NCBI GenBank assembly: GCA_904420075.1
Contig: CAJFTX010000028.1
Coordinates: 1-36,600, forward strand
DNA from: an uncultured Clostridia bacterium
GTDB taxonomy: Bacteria; Bacillota; Clostridia; Oscillospirales; Feifaniaceae
Direction of reading: 5' to 3'
Length of the DNA stretch: 36,600 nucleotides
The position numbers were made by a program, and so were the translations under genes. This document shows, piece after piece, positions 8,959-16,476 of the stretch (position 1 is the stretch's first letter; each line of letters opens with the position of its first letter). A model generated the notes under the pieces. That model was given only the letters and a program-made list of their open reading frames with translations, was not told the DNA's origin and searched no databases.

Positions 8959-8987
8959 TTGTGTTTTAAAAAAGTTTCGTATATAAT
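8959..8987 (+). promoter_or_regulatory. pfkA promoter
   Basis: -35-like TTGTGT (8959-8964), 17-base spacer, perfect -10 TATAAT (8982-8987). It lies in the 96-base gap between dnaE and pfkA, just after a weak GGGAA-AA-TTCCC hairpin, so pfkA probably has its own transcript. Confidence 0.65.
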
Positions 8988-9038
8988 CTATTCTGAGGAA
9001 ATTTTTTTGAATTCTGAGGGATAGGATGAGAGAGTAAC

Positions 9039-10013
9039 ATGGAAAAGACAATCAAGACGATCGGTGTGCTCACCAGCGGCGGAGATGCGCCGGGGATGAA
9101 TGCGGCGGTGCGCGCGGTTGTGCGCACGGGCCTTGTGTCGGGGCTGCGCGTGGTGGGAATTAAACAGGGATATCAGGGATTGATCACCAAAAATATCCAT
9201 GAGATGGACGCCTTCTCTGTGACCGACATCACCCACCGGGGAGGCACTATTCTGCAGAGTGCCCGCTGCCCCGAGTTCCGCGAGGAGGAGGGGATGCAGA
9301 AGGCGATTGCGGTCTGCCACGAGATTGGGATCGAGGGTATCGTGGTCATCGGGGGCGACGGTTCCTTCCGCGGAGCGAGCGATCTCTCCAAGCGCGGAAT
9401 CAACTGTGTCGGCGTGCCGGGCACGATCGACAACGACATCGCCTGCACCGACTACACCATCGGATATGACACCGCGCTCAACACGGCGCGGGACATGGTG
9501 GACAGGCTGCTCGACACGACCGCCTCGCACAACCGCTGCACGGTGGTCGAGGTGATGGGACGCGGGTGCGGAGATATCGCGCTCAACGTCGGCATCGCCT
9601 GCGGGGCGACATCCATTCTGGTGCCGGAGGTACCGGTGAACTTTGAGACGGACGTGATCGATAAGATCCAGGACGCGAAACGGATGGGCAAGACCCATTT
9701 TATCATCATTGTCGCGGAGGGAGTCGGCGGCGCGGAGAAGCTCGCCCGCTCGATCGAGGAGCGGACCGGTATCGCAAGCCGGGCGACCATTCTCGGCCAT
9801 GTGCAGCGCGGCGGCACCCCGACGGTGCGGGACCGCGTGATGGCGACCCGGATGGGAAATTACGCGGTGGAGCTGCTCGTAAACGGCAAGAGCGACCGCG
9901 TCGTGGCGTATAAGAACAGTAAGATTGTCGATTTTGATATTCAGGAGGCGCTTCAGCACCGAAAGGAGTTCGCCATCGACACCTATAAAATGGCTCAGAC
10001 CATTTCACTCTAA
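9039..10013 (+). CDS. pfkA: ATP-dependent 6-phosphofructokinase
   Basis: Phosphorylates fructose-6-phosphate to fructose-1,6-bisphosphate, the committed step of glycolysis. It has 324 residues, the bacterial PfkA length. The nucleotide-binding GVLTSGGDAPGMNA is at residues 9-22, GGDGS at 105-109 indicates the ATP rather than the pyrophosphate form, the catalytic-base motif TIDND is at 129-133, and GHVQRGGTP lies in the C-terminal half. The ATG follows GAGAGTAAC, a rather weak ribosome site. A strong terminator follows at once. Unlike many Firmicutes, no pyk gene lies downstream. Confidence 0.97.
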   Translation: MEKTIKTIGVLTSGGDAPGMNAAVRAVVRTGLVSGLRVVGIKQGYQGLITKNIHEMDAFSVTDITHRGGTILQSARCPEFREEEGMQKAIAVCHEIGIEGIVVIGGDGSFRGASDLSKRGINCVGVPGTIDNDIACTDYTIGYDTALNTARDMVDRLLDTTASHNRCTVVEVMGRGCGDIALNVGIACGATSILVPEVPVNFETDVIDKIQDAKRMGKTHFIIIVAEGVGGAEKLARSIEERTGIASRATILGHVQRGGTPTVRDRVMATRMGNYAVELLVNGKSDRVVAYKNSKIVDFDIQEALQHRKEFAIDTYKMAQTISL

Positions 10014-10052
10014 GCACAAAAAGCGGTTTACGCTGGGCGATGCTATGAAAGA

Positions 10053-10085
10053 AAAGGGCCAGGTCGTCCGACCTGGTCCTTTTTT
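10053..10085 (+). terminator. pfkA intrinsic terminator
   Basis: A 12-base-pair stem (AAAGGGCCAGGT pairing with ACCTGGTCCTTT, one G-U pair), loop CGTCCG, followed by a T-run. The rest of the gap up to 10298 shows no gene. Confidence 0.9.
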
Positions 10086-10298
10086 ATGCCTCTGACAGAA
10101 GACGGCCCGATTGAGAGTGAAAAAGCATTCTTCTGCTTCCGACAGCTTAACGCGGAAGACCTCATCTAAATGACATTGCCCCGCCGGGAGCCGCTTTTTG
10201 TCGGAGTATGGGCCGGCGCTGTAATTTGCGGGCGCGCCGCCGGACGGAAAGCGCTCCGTGAGGGAGAGAATGCCGCCCGAAACTCTTTTTCCCGGCCG

Positions 10299-11447
10299 TC
10301 ACATCAGAGAGCGGTACAGGGCGATGATTTCCTCAAGCGTGGGCTCCTTCGGGTTGCCGGGGGTACAGGCGTCCCTGAGCGCGGATTCGGCGAGGAAGGG
10401 CAGATCCTCCTCCTTTACAATCGCCTTTAAGTCCGCCGGGATACCGACGTCTCGGGACAGCTGTCTCACGGCGTCCACTGCGGCGTCTCTGTACTCCTGC
10501 TGGGCCATGGACTCGGTGCCGGCGACCCCCATCGCCTTTGCGATGGCGCGGTACTTTTCTCCGGTCGCGTCCGCGTTGTAGGCCATAACAGCCGGGAGCA
10601 GAATGGCGTTTGCGACGCCGTGCGGGGTGTCATAGACGGCGCCCAGGGCGTGCGCCATCGAGTGGACGATCCCCAGACCGACGTTTGAGAAACCCATACC
10701 CGCCACATACTGGGCCAGAGCCATCCCCTCGCGTCCCTCCGCTGTGTTTGCGACGGCGCCGCGCAGATGCCTGGAGATCATCTCGATCGCGGTGAGGTGG
10801 AACATATCCGTCATCTCCCAGGCAGCCTTGGTGATATAGCCCTCGATGGCGTGGGTCAGCGCATCCATGCCGGTCGCGGCGGTCAGTCCCTTCGGCATGG
10901 ATGCCATCATCTCCGGGTCCACCACGGCGATCACCGGGATGTCGTGGGTGTCCACGCAGACAAATTTGCGCCTTTTCTCCACGTCTGTGATGACATAGTT
11001 GATTGTGACCTCGGCAGCTGTTCCCGCGGTGGTGGGGACGGCGATGATCGGAACAGAGGGATTCTTGGTGGGCGCGACTCCCTCCAGACTTCTCACGTCG
11101 GAGAACTCCGGATTGTTTACGATGATGCCGATCGCTTTCGCTGTATCCATGGAGGAGCCGCCGCCGACCGCGATCAGATAGTCAGCCCCGGAGGCTTGAA
11201 ATGCGGCGACGCCGGTCTGCACATTCTCGATGGTGGGGTTCGGCTTGATGTTGGAGTACAACTCATAGCGGAGCCCTGCGCCGTCCAACAGCCCGGTCAC
11301 CTTTCCGGTCACGCCGAATTTGACAAGCTCCGGATCGGAACATACAAACGCCTTCTGGAATCCTCTTCTCTTTGCCTCGTCCACAATTGCCGCGATGGCT
11401 CCTGCGCCGTGGTAAGAAGTTTCGTTCAGTACAATTCGGTTTGCCAT
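10299..11447 (-). CDS. fucO: Lactaldehyde reductase-type iron alcohol dehydrogenase
   Basis: Group III (iron-dependent) alcohol dehydrogenase, 382 residues, the same length as E. coli FucO and very similar to it throughout (MANRIVLNETSYHG, AVPTTAGTAAEVTINYVITD, KRRKFVCVD, GQYVAGMGFSNVGLG-like segment). FucO reduces L-lactaldehyde to 1,2-propanediol during anaerobic fucose or rhamnose use. NAD-binding GGGSSMDTAKAIG lies near residue 97. Metal ligands are in DALTHAIEGY, the HSMAHALGA segment and DTPHGVANA. No fucose or rhamnose genes lie nearby, so a role in general alcohol formation is also possible. The ATG follows AAGGAGGAGC. Confidence 0.9.
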   Translation of the reverse strand: MANRIVLNETSYHGAGAIAAIVDEAKRRGFQKAFVCSDPELVKFGVTGKVTGLLDGAGLRYELYSNIKPNPTIENVQTGVAAFQASGADYLIAVGGGSSMDTAKAIGIIVNNPEFSDVRSLEGVAPTKNPSVPIIAVPTTAGTAAEVTINYVITDVEKRRKFVCVDTHDIPVIAVVDPEMMASMPKGLTAATGMDALTHAIEGYITKAAWEMTDMFHLTAIEMISRHLRGAVANTAEGREGMALAQYVAGMGFSNVGLGIVHSMAHALGAVYDTPHGVANAILLPAVMAYNADATGEKYRAIAKAMGVAGTESMAQQEYRDAAVDAVRQLSRDVGIPADLKAIVKEEDLPFLAESALRDACTPGNPKEPTLEEIIALYRSLM

Positions 11448-11513
11448 ACTGCTCCTCCTTTATCGTTCGTTTTTCTCTCCGGACATGTGGAATATGCCCA
11501 GAAAAGCAAGAAC

Positions 11514-11542
11514 AGTATAACACATTTTTGGGAAAGCTTCAA
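11514..11542 (-). promoter_or_regulatory. fucO promoter
   Basis: On the minus strand, -35 TTGAAG (11537-11542), 17-base spacer, -10 TATACT (11514-11519). It lies in the 106-base gap after the MATE gene, so fucO can be transcribed independently. I see no convincing catabolite-response element over it. Confidence 0.6.
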
Positions 11543-11553
11543 AATATACGGGT

Positions 11554-12888
11554 TTACTGTGGCGCCGCGGCGGAACGGCGATAGATCAAAAAGGCAGCGC
11601 CCGCGGTGAATAGTTCGGCCACAGGGAAGGCCCACCAGACTCCGCTGGGCCCCATAAACCGGCTCAGCGCGGCGGCGGCAGGGACGATGAGCAGGAGATA
11701 GCGAAAGAGGGAGATCACAAGAGAGGGAGCGCCCTTACCGAGTCCCTCCAGCGCTCCGGAGGAGGTCACAGAGACGGCCGAGAAGAGGAAGCCCGCACAG
11801 ATGATCCGCAGAGCGGTGCCGCCGGCGGCGACCGTCTCCGGATTGGTGGTAAACAGGCCGATGAGCTGATCTGGGACGAGCAGACAGATCACTGTGCCGA
11901 GCGCCATAATGGAGGCGTTCATGCAGAGCGCTGCCGAATAGATCTGCCGCACCCGCCGGTGCTCCCCCGCTCCGTAGTTGTAACTGACGAGCGGACGCAT
12001 CCCCTGAATGATACCGTTGGCCGGCAGATAGAGAAAGGTCTGTAATTTGTAATAGACGCCGAGGACGACGACATAGATTTGAGAATATCCGGCGAGAATG
12101 ACGTTGAGCGCAGAGATGAGCAGGGAGGGCAGCGCGAGGTTGAGAATCGCCGGAATACCGATCGCGTAGAGCTTGCGGTCCATCCGTCCGCTCCGAACGA
12201 GATAGCGCCGTCCGAGCCGCACGCGGACGGGCTGGAGCAGGTAGACCGCAATATAGATAAGAAGAGAGACCGTCTGTCCGATGCCGGTGGCGAGCGCGGC
12301 GCCGGTGATCCCCAGTTCGGGGAAGGGGCCGAGACCGAAGATCAGTACGGGGTCCAAAAGGATATTGGTGACGCAGCCGCAGAGCAGACTGACCATCGTG
12401 AGCTTCATACGGCCCACAGCCTGAAAGATCTTCTCAAATGCGAGGCCGAGCGCGATGACAAGCGAGAAGGAGAACGCGACGGTCGAATAGCGGGTTCCGA
12501 GTGCGATCACCTGCTCAGAGGAGGTAAACATCCGAAGAAAGGCAGGCGTGCCCACAATGCAGACGGCAGTCAAAAGGAGGCCGTGCGCCGCGGAGAGGAG
12601 CAGGCCGTGCGTCGCGGCGATGTTCGCCTTCTGATCCTCTTTGGCGCCCAGATGATAGGCGATCACGGCATTCATACCGACGCCGAATCCGATGGCGACC
12701 GCGCCGATCAGATTCTGAATCGGGTATACGAGCGACAGAGCGGTCATCGCGTCCTCGCTGATCTTCGCGACAAAAAAACTGTCGACGATGTTGTAGAGCG
12801 AGTTTACGAGCATCGAGATCACCATCGGGAGAGCCATGCTCGTCAGCAGCGGGAGCACCGGGCGCTCTCGCATAAATCTTTCATCCAT
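11554..12888 (-). CDS. MATE-family multidrug/cation exporter
   Basis: Polytopic inner-membrane antiporter of the MATE family, 444 residues, about 12 transmembrane helices. The N-terminal segment PMVISMLVNSLYNIVDSFFV and later NAVIAYHLGAKE and MRPLVSYNYGA are typical of the DinF/NorM-like clostridial group. I chose the ATG at 12888 because AGGAGG lies at 12895-12900. The frame is open 31 codons further to a GTG at 12981, but that part has no ribosome site and would run through a terminator hairpin. The substrate cannot be predicted from sequence. Expression probably depends on read-through of the leader terminator. Confidence 0.92.
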   Translation of the reverse strand: MDERFMRERPVLPLLTSMALPMVISMLVNSLYNIVDSFFVAKISEDAMTALSLVYPIQNLIGAVAIGFGVGMNAVIAYHLGAKEDQKANIAATHGLLLSAAHGLLLTAVCIVGTPAFLRMFTSSEQVIALGTRYSTVAFSFSLVIALGLAFEKIFQAVGRMKLTMVSLLCGCVTNILLDPVLIFGLGPFPELGITGAALATGIGQTVSLLIYIAVYLLQPVRVRLGRRYLVRSGRMDRKLYAIGIPAILNLALPSLLISALNVILAGYSQIYVVVLGVYYKLQTFLYLPANGIIQGMRPLVSYNYGAGEHRRVRQIYSAALCMNASIMALGTVICLLVPDQLIGLFTTNPETVAAGGTALRIICAGFLFSAVSVTSSGALEGLGKGAPSLVISLFRYLLLIVPAAAALSRFMGPSGVWWAFPVAELFTAGAAFLIYRRSAAAPQ

Positions 12889-12918
12889 AAAAATCCTCCT
12901 AACGCCGTCTGGCCGCAC

Positions 12919-12954
12919 AAAAAAAGCCACACAATTACAGCGTAATTGTGTGGC
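12919..12954 (-). terminator. Leader terminator (attenuator) upstream of MATE gene
   Basis: Perfect 13-base-pair stem GCCACACAATTAC / GTAATTGTGTGGC (12926-12938 and 12942-12954) with a 3-base loop, followed on the minus strand by seven T residues (12919-12925). It lies between the promoter and the ribosome site of the MATE gene, so it would end transcription about 65-70 bases after initiation unless read-through occurs. Confidence 0.85.
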
Positions 12955-12996
12955 GAAAATGGCAGAGCCCGAAAAATCCACAGCGAAGTTTGCTCA

Positions 12997-13025
12997 ATTA
13001 TAGCACGGGCGCCGGAACCTGTCAA
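12997..13025 (-). promoter_or_regulatory. Consensus promoter of the MATE transcript
   Basis: Perfect sigma-A promoter on the minus strand: TTGACA (13020-13025), 17 bases, TATAAT (12997-13002). The predicted start is near 12990, giving a leader of about 100 bases that contains the terminator at 12919-12954. Confidence 0.88.
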
Positions 13026-13042
13026 GAACGGCGCCGTATTCT

Positions 13043-13072
13043 GACTCTACGCTCCGTAGAGCGGGCGGAGTC
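13043..13072. promoter_or_regulatory. Inverted repeat between divergent MATE and HTH genes
   Basis: CTCTACG-CTC-CGTAGAG (13045-13051 / 13055-13061) is a perfect 7-base inverted repeat, flanked by an outer GACTC / GAGTC pair (13043-13047 / 13068-13072). Its place between divergent genes, one encoding an HTH protein, suggests an operator. This is inference. Confidence 0.4.
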
Positions 13073-13135
13073 TATGGCCCGTGTGTATGAAAAGACGCGC
13101 CGATGCGGTATACTGAAGCGGAAGGAGGGAGAGAG

Positions 13136-13741
13136 ATGGATCAGAGAAAGACCGGCAGATTGATCGCTGAGAGGAGAAAGGCGCAGAACATTACGCAGAG
13201 ACAGCTCGCCGATCTATTGTCCGTCAGCGATAAGACGATTTCGAAGTGGGAGTGTGGAAAGGGGCTGCCGGAGGTTTCGCTCATGCTGCCGCTCTGTGCC
13301 GCGCTGCACATAACGGTCAACGACCTGCTCACGGGAGAAGAGGTCTCAGAGGTGGATTATCAGAGATATGCGGAGGAGAATCTGATGAATCTGGTGAGGG
13401 AGAACAGGGAGAATAAAAAACGGATGGCGCTGTCTATTATCTGCGGTGTGATTACGCTGATCGCGGTTGGCGCGCTCATCGTAATCGCGGCCTACCTTGC
13501 GCTGCCTGTGGGAGTGCGGATCGCGCTGGTAGTGTTTGCCGCCGGCACGGCGGCGGTGGGAATCGGTGCGGCCGCGGTGCTGGACGCCGGTGCGGGGTAC
13601 TATATGTGTCCGCACTGCGGGGCGCATTTTGTGCCGGATATGGGGGAGTATGTAAAGGGATATCACACCTTTACAAAGCGAAGCCTTACCTGTCCCGAGT
13701 GCAAAAGAAAAGGAATGTGCCGACGCCGGCTGATCCGGTAG
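13136..13741 (+). CDS. XRE-family HTH protein with membrane helices and zinc ribbon
   Basis: 201 residues. Residues 1-70 are a Cro/C1-type helix-turn-helix (QLADLLSVSDKTISKWECGKG), the variant common in Firmicute stress or growth regulators. Two hydrophobic helices follow (about 97-119 and 124-146). The C-terminus has a CPHC ... CPEC zinc-ribbon pattern. It is likely a membrane-tethered DNA-binding protein; its signal is unknown. The ATG at 13136 has GGAGGG 8 bases upstream, whereas an ATG 33 bases earlier lacks one. It is divergent from the MATE gene and may regulate it, but nothing in the sequence proves that. Confidence 0.85.
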   Translation: MDQRKTGRLIAERRKAQNITQRQLADLLSVSDKTISKWECGKGLPEVSLMLPLCAALHITVNDLLTGEEVSEVDYQRYAEENLMNLVRENRENKKRMALSIICGVITLIAVGALIVIAAYLALPVGVRIALVVFAAGTAAVGIGAAAVLDAGAGYYMCPHCGAHFVPDMGEYVKGYHTFTKRSLTCPECKRKGMCRRRLIR

Positions 13742-13743
13742 CG

Positions 13744-13786
13744 AAAACGGGGCAGTCACCGAAGAGCGGTGACTGCCCCGTTTTTT
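13744..13786. terminator. Bidirectional terminator
   Basis: An 18-base-pair stem AAAACGGGGCAGTCACCG / CGGTGACTGCCCCGTTTT with loop AAGAG and T-runs on both strands. It sits between two convergent genes (HTH protein on plus, sdpI on minus) and can serve both. Confidence 0.92.
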
Positions 13787-13805
13787 CAATGGGACCTGCG
13801 CGGGA

Positions 13806-14453
13806 TTACTGTCCCCCGGGATGCGCCCGCCGGTAGAGCAGATAGGAGTAGACGGCGGGGACAATCACGGCGAGCAGGAGCGCGACGAGCGCCGGCCAGA
13901 AGAGCTGCAGGCAGCCGCAGAGGAAGATGAGCGCCCCGGCGAAGATGAAGAGATAGCCTGAGAGACGAGCCGTCTTGCGCCAGTTGTCGGGGTCGTCGAG
14001 CGTCCACGGGAGCCGGACCCCCATCGTGTAGGACTGGCCGCTCTTTGGAAGATAATTGCCGATGAGTATAAAGAGCACCCCCACAACTGCGGAAACAATT
14101 ACCGGAATGGAGAGCGGCACGCCGAGCGCGGAGAACAGGGTGACCGGCATCAGAATGACGCAGAGTACCGGGCAGCACCAGAGACCGAGCAGCCGCAGCA
14201 TATGGCCCATGTTGGCCCGTTTCGGATCCGCTTGGAACAGCAGATGGACGAGCAGGTTGAACACCGCCATCAGTGCGGGGAGGCCAAACGCGGCAAACAG
14301 CTTTGGGGCGTAATTGTCCGGCTGACCGGCGGCGTTCCAATGGATTGGAATCTGGTCCGGAAGCTGAGAATAGAGCGCTGCGGAGAGCAGCATCGGCAAC
14401 AGACAGACGGCGGTGGTAAGAAGCAGGGTGCGGCGGAATTTATTTTGTTTCAT
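13806..14453 (-). CDS. sdpI: SdpI-family immunity-type membrane protein
   Basis: 215 residues, polytopic membrane protein. The N-terminal LPDQIPIHWNAAGQPDNYAPK-like segment is the DUF1648 motif, and the C-terminal half has the SdpI signature GNYLPKSGQSYTMGVRLPWTL. In B. subtilis SdpI gives immunity to the killing factor SdpC and sequesters the repressor SdpR. No sdpABC toxin genes lie here, as is common for such pairs in Clostridia. The true start is the ATG at 14453 with GAAAGGAG upstream; it overlaps the end of sdpR by 14 bases, so the two are translationally coupled. Autoregulation through sdpR is likely. Confidence 0.88.
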   Translation of the reverse strand: MKQNKFRRTLLLTTAVCLLPMLLSAALYSQLPDQIPIHWNAAGQPDNYAPKLFAAFGLPALMAVFNLLVHLLFQADPKRANMGHMLRLLGLWCCPVLCVILMPVTLFSALGVPLSIPVIVSAVVGVLFILIGNYLPKSGQSYTMGVRLPWTLDDPDNWRKTARLSGYLFIFAGALIFLCGCLQLFWPALVALLLAVIVPAVYSYLLYRRAHPGGQ

Positions 14454-14721
14454 CGTGTACTCCTTTCCCAAACTGAGAAAACCAGAAGGCGAGCTCCTCA
14501 AAAACCGAGAGATTGAGCTCGTAGTAGACAAAATTTTTATATTTGGACTCGCTGACCAGGTCCGCTTTTTTGAGTTGGGACAGATGGTAGGAGATGGAGG
14601 CGCCGGTCAGGTCGAACTGCTGCGCGATCTCTCCCGCCGACATCCTCCCGCCGCGCAGCATCAGCAGAATCTGCCGCCGCACCGGATCGGACAGCGCCTT
14701 GAATGTGTCGGGGAAGGCCAT
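14440..14721 (-). CDS. sdpR: SdpR-type ArsR-family repressor
   Basis: Winged-helix repressor of the ArsR superfamily, 93 residues. The HTH spans FKALSDPVRRQILLMLRGG and GEIAQQFDLTGASISYHLSQL, followed by a wing FVYYELN. No cysteine metal-site motif is present, consistent with the SdpR type, which is inactivated by membrane SdpI rather than by metals. I chose the ATG at 14721 because GGAG lies 8 bases upstream; a GTG three codons earlier would have no usable ribosome site. It is the first gene of the sdpRI unit, with a promoter and a palindrome directly upstream. Confidence 0.9.
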   Translation of the reverse strand: MAFPDTFKALSDPVRRQILLMLRGGRMSAGEIAQQFDLTGASISYHLSQLKKADLVSESKYKNFVYYELNLSVFEELAFWFSQFGKGVHDETK

Positions 14722-14733
14722 GAGACTCACTCC

Positions 14734-14763
14734 AATCTATTTTATAATCGATCTAAATAGATT
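14734..14763 (-). promoter_or_regulatory. Predicted SdpR operator
   Basis: Perfect 9-base inverted repeat AATCTATTT (14734-14742) / AAATAGATT (14755-14763), 12 bases apart. It spans from inside the -10 box across the predicted transcription start of sdpR. The position is classic for autorepression; binding by SdpR is inference. Confidence 0.7.
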
Positions 14764-14789
14764 GTAGCTCCGGGGTGGTGCGCTGTCAA
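14761..14789 (-). promoter_or_regulatory. sdpRI promoter
   Basis: On the minus strand, TTGACA (14784-14789), 17-base spacer, TACAAT (14761-14766). The -10 box overlaps the palindrome described at 14734-14763. Confidence 0.8.
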
Positions 14790-14808
14790 GAGGCATTTCG
14801 AATAATTT

Positions 14809-14842
14809 TAAAATAGAAAGAGCGGCGCATGCGGCGCCGCTC
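14809..14842 (-). terminator. Terminator of the LacI-family gene
   Basis: GAGCGGCGC / GCGCCGCTC (14820-14828 and 14834-14842), loop of 5, followed on the minus strand by TTTCTATTTT. It lies 8 bases beyond the stop of the LacI-family gene. Confidence 0.75.
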
Positions 14843-14849
14843 GAAGGAG

Positions 14850-15938
14850 TTATCTCAGATGGGAGTCGCGGAAGAGCTCCTGTTCATCTGCGAGATTTTC
14901 GCGCAGGAGGATGTCGGTACGGGAGTAGATCCGGTCGGCAGGGGGCGGTGTGCCGTCCCGCAGATATTCCGCGAGAATGCGCACGGCGGCATACCCCTGG
15001 GAAAAGGGGTCCTGACTGAGCGTAGCGGTGACCAGTCCTTCAAGCAGATAGCGGCGGGTTTCTTCGCTCAGTTCGTGGCCGATGAGAACGGTGCGGGAGA
15101 GGGAGGACTCTCGCTGCTTGAGCTTGCCGAGCGCGGGGAGAAAGCGGGCGGAGGCATCATAAATTCCATCGATCGCTCCCAGATGGAGCAGCTCTTCGCA
15201 GAGGCGCTCGGTATCGTTCCGCTCAGCCCGCTCGTCCTCCGAGCCTGCGACGGTGATGGTGAGCAGCAGTGAGAGTGAGGGAAAATCCCCGTGAAGCTTC
15301 TCCTGAAACCCGGCGCTCCGGTTTTCAAAGTCGAGCGATTTTACGCCGTTTTGAATCAGTACGACCCGCCCGCCCGAGGGGAGAAAGCGGCCCATCAGCT
15401 CCCCTGCGACCCGTCCGCTCCGGCGGGAGTGCGGACCGACATAGCAGAGCCTGGCGCTCTTTTCGAGGTCGTCGTTGAGGGTGAGAAAGGGAATCTGCGC
15501 CTCGGCGAGCTGCTCCGCTGCCCGGCGGGCCGGCGCGTTATTGCGGGGGACGAAGATCACGGCGTCCACCTGTTCGGCGATCAGCGTGTCCACTGCGGCC
15601 GCCGTTTCAAGACTCTCGTTTTTGACCCGGCGAACGAGCACCTTGACGCCGGAATCCTTGAGCTGGGAGGCTGCGGTCTCCACTCCGGCTGAGACCTGGT
15701 CCCAGAAGAAGTTATAGGCGGGATTGTCGATGAGGACAACGCCGATCCGCCGCGGATTGGCACGCAGGGAGAGCGCGCGTGCAGTGCTGTCCGGCCGGTA
15801 GTGATATTTTTCAATCAGATCAAGTACTCGTTTCCGGGTGGCTGGACTGACGTCCGGCCGATTGTGGATCGCGCGGTCCACCGTGCCGATGGAGATTCCG
15901 AGCATCTCCGCGATGTCCCGTAGGGTGATCGGTTTCAC
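14850..15938 (-). CDS. LacI-family transcriptional regulator
   Basis: 362 residues. The N-terminal HTH (ITLRDIAEMLGISIGTVDRAIHNR, split as TLRDIAEMLGIS then GTVDRAIHNR) and the linker RALSLRANPRRIGVV are followed by a sugar-binding periplasmic-binding-protein fold (about 62-350). The GTVDRA variant is typical of the LacI subgroup with ribose/inositol-type binding domains. Its effector is probably a sugar, not identifiable here. It starts at a GTG (15938) with GGAGG at 15946-15950. It stands alone in its transcript, divergent from the AraC-type regulator across 538 bases. Its target genes are unclear. Confidence 0.92.
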   Translation of the reverse strand: MKPITLRDIAEMLGISIGTVDRAIHNRPDVSPATRKRVLDLIEKYHYRPDSTARALSLRANPRRIGVVLIDNPAYNFFWDQVSAGVETAASQLKDSGVKVLVRRVKNESLETAAAVDTLIAEQVDAVIFVPRNNAPARRAAEQLAEAQIPFLTLNDDLEKSARLCYVGPHSRRSGRVAGELMGRFLPSGGRVVLIQNGVKSLDFENRSAGFQEKLHGDFPSLSLLLTITVAGSEDERAERNDTERLCEELLHLGAIDGIYDASARFLPALGKLKQRESSLSRTVLIGHELSEETRRYLLEGLVTATLSQDPFSQGYAAVRILAEYLRDGTPPPADRIYSRTDILLRENLADEQELFRDSHLR

Positions 15939-16476
15939 GGGAAATCCTCCCTTCTATTCTGTCGTGGAGAACGCCTCCGCTTTCTGCGCGGAGTGCACGC
16001 CTCGCTCTCGGAGAACAGGTCTCACAGAGAACGAGAATAACAGCAGGGCCCTCCGCTTTGCGGCGGACAGAACCGGAGAGCGTGTGCTCCCAGCGCTGCC
16101 GGCTGTTTGGCTCCAAGGGATTCCGCCGCAAGAGTAAGCATGCAGGCCCCCCGGCTTTTGCGGCGGGCATTCTTCCGGATATCCGAAATTTTGAATTCTA
16201 TTTTGCCACAAAAACAGAAGTCGGGCGGCGTGGGCGGGAAGGCTGCCGGAAGGGGCGCCGGTTTCGGCTTTTGCGGCGGATATTTTCCAAAATGCTTAAA
16301 GCATCTGAATTGATCCGTACATTTATAAAATAATTATACCATAAAATTGGAGCGGACCAAAGGAAGACTTTGTAAGTTTTATTGGAGGAAGCGAAGCGCC
16401 GACTTGATTTTTTTGTCAAAAAATGATACCTTAGGATAGCGAATGTGAAAAAAGAGCGGTAAAGGTTTTGGGATAG
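15939..16476. other. 538-base gene-free region with recurring GC-rich motif
   Basis: No convincing gene is visible; the short open frames here have shadow-type composition. The motif GC(T)TTTGCGGCGG occurs three times in one orientation (16053-16067, 16151-16167, 16265-16280), about 100 and 113 bases apart, and once inverted at 16123-16134. The inverted copy can pair with the second one as a 9-base-pair stem. The right part (16315-16345) is AT-rich and contains TATAAT on the minus strand (plus-strand ATTATA), the likely LacI-gene promoter area. ATTTTTT-TGTC-AAAAAAT (about 16407-16424) is a further dyad near the AraC-type gene. Confidence 0.55.

Noticed and set aside
10086-10298. Possible small gene or RNA between pfkA and fucO
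   Set aside because: The short plus-strand frames overlap the fucO 3' end and have no ribosome site or promoter; no stable conserved RNA structure could be recognised.
12889-12981. 31-codon N-terminal extension of the MATE protein from GTG 12981
   Set aside because: In frame and open, but it has no ribosome site, reads through the terminator hairpin, and the ATG at 12888 has a perfect AGGAGG.
16407-16424. AT-rich dyad as terminator upstream of the AraC-type gene
   Set aside because: The stem is made only of A-T pairs and there is no gene upstream on the plus strand to terminate.
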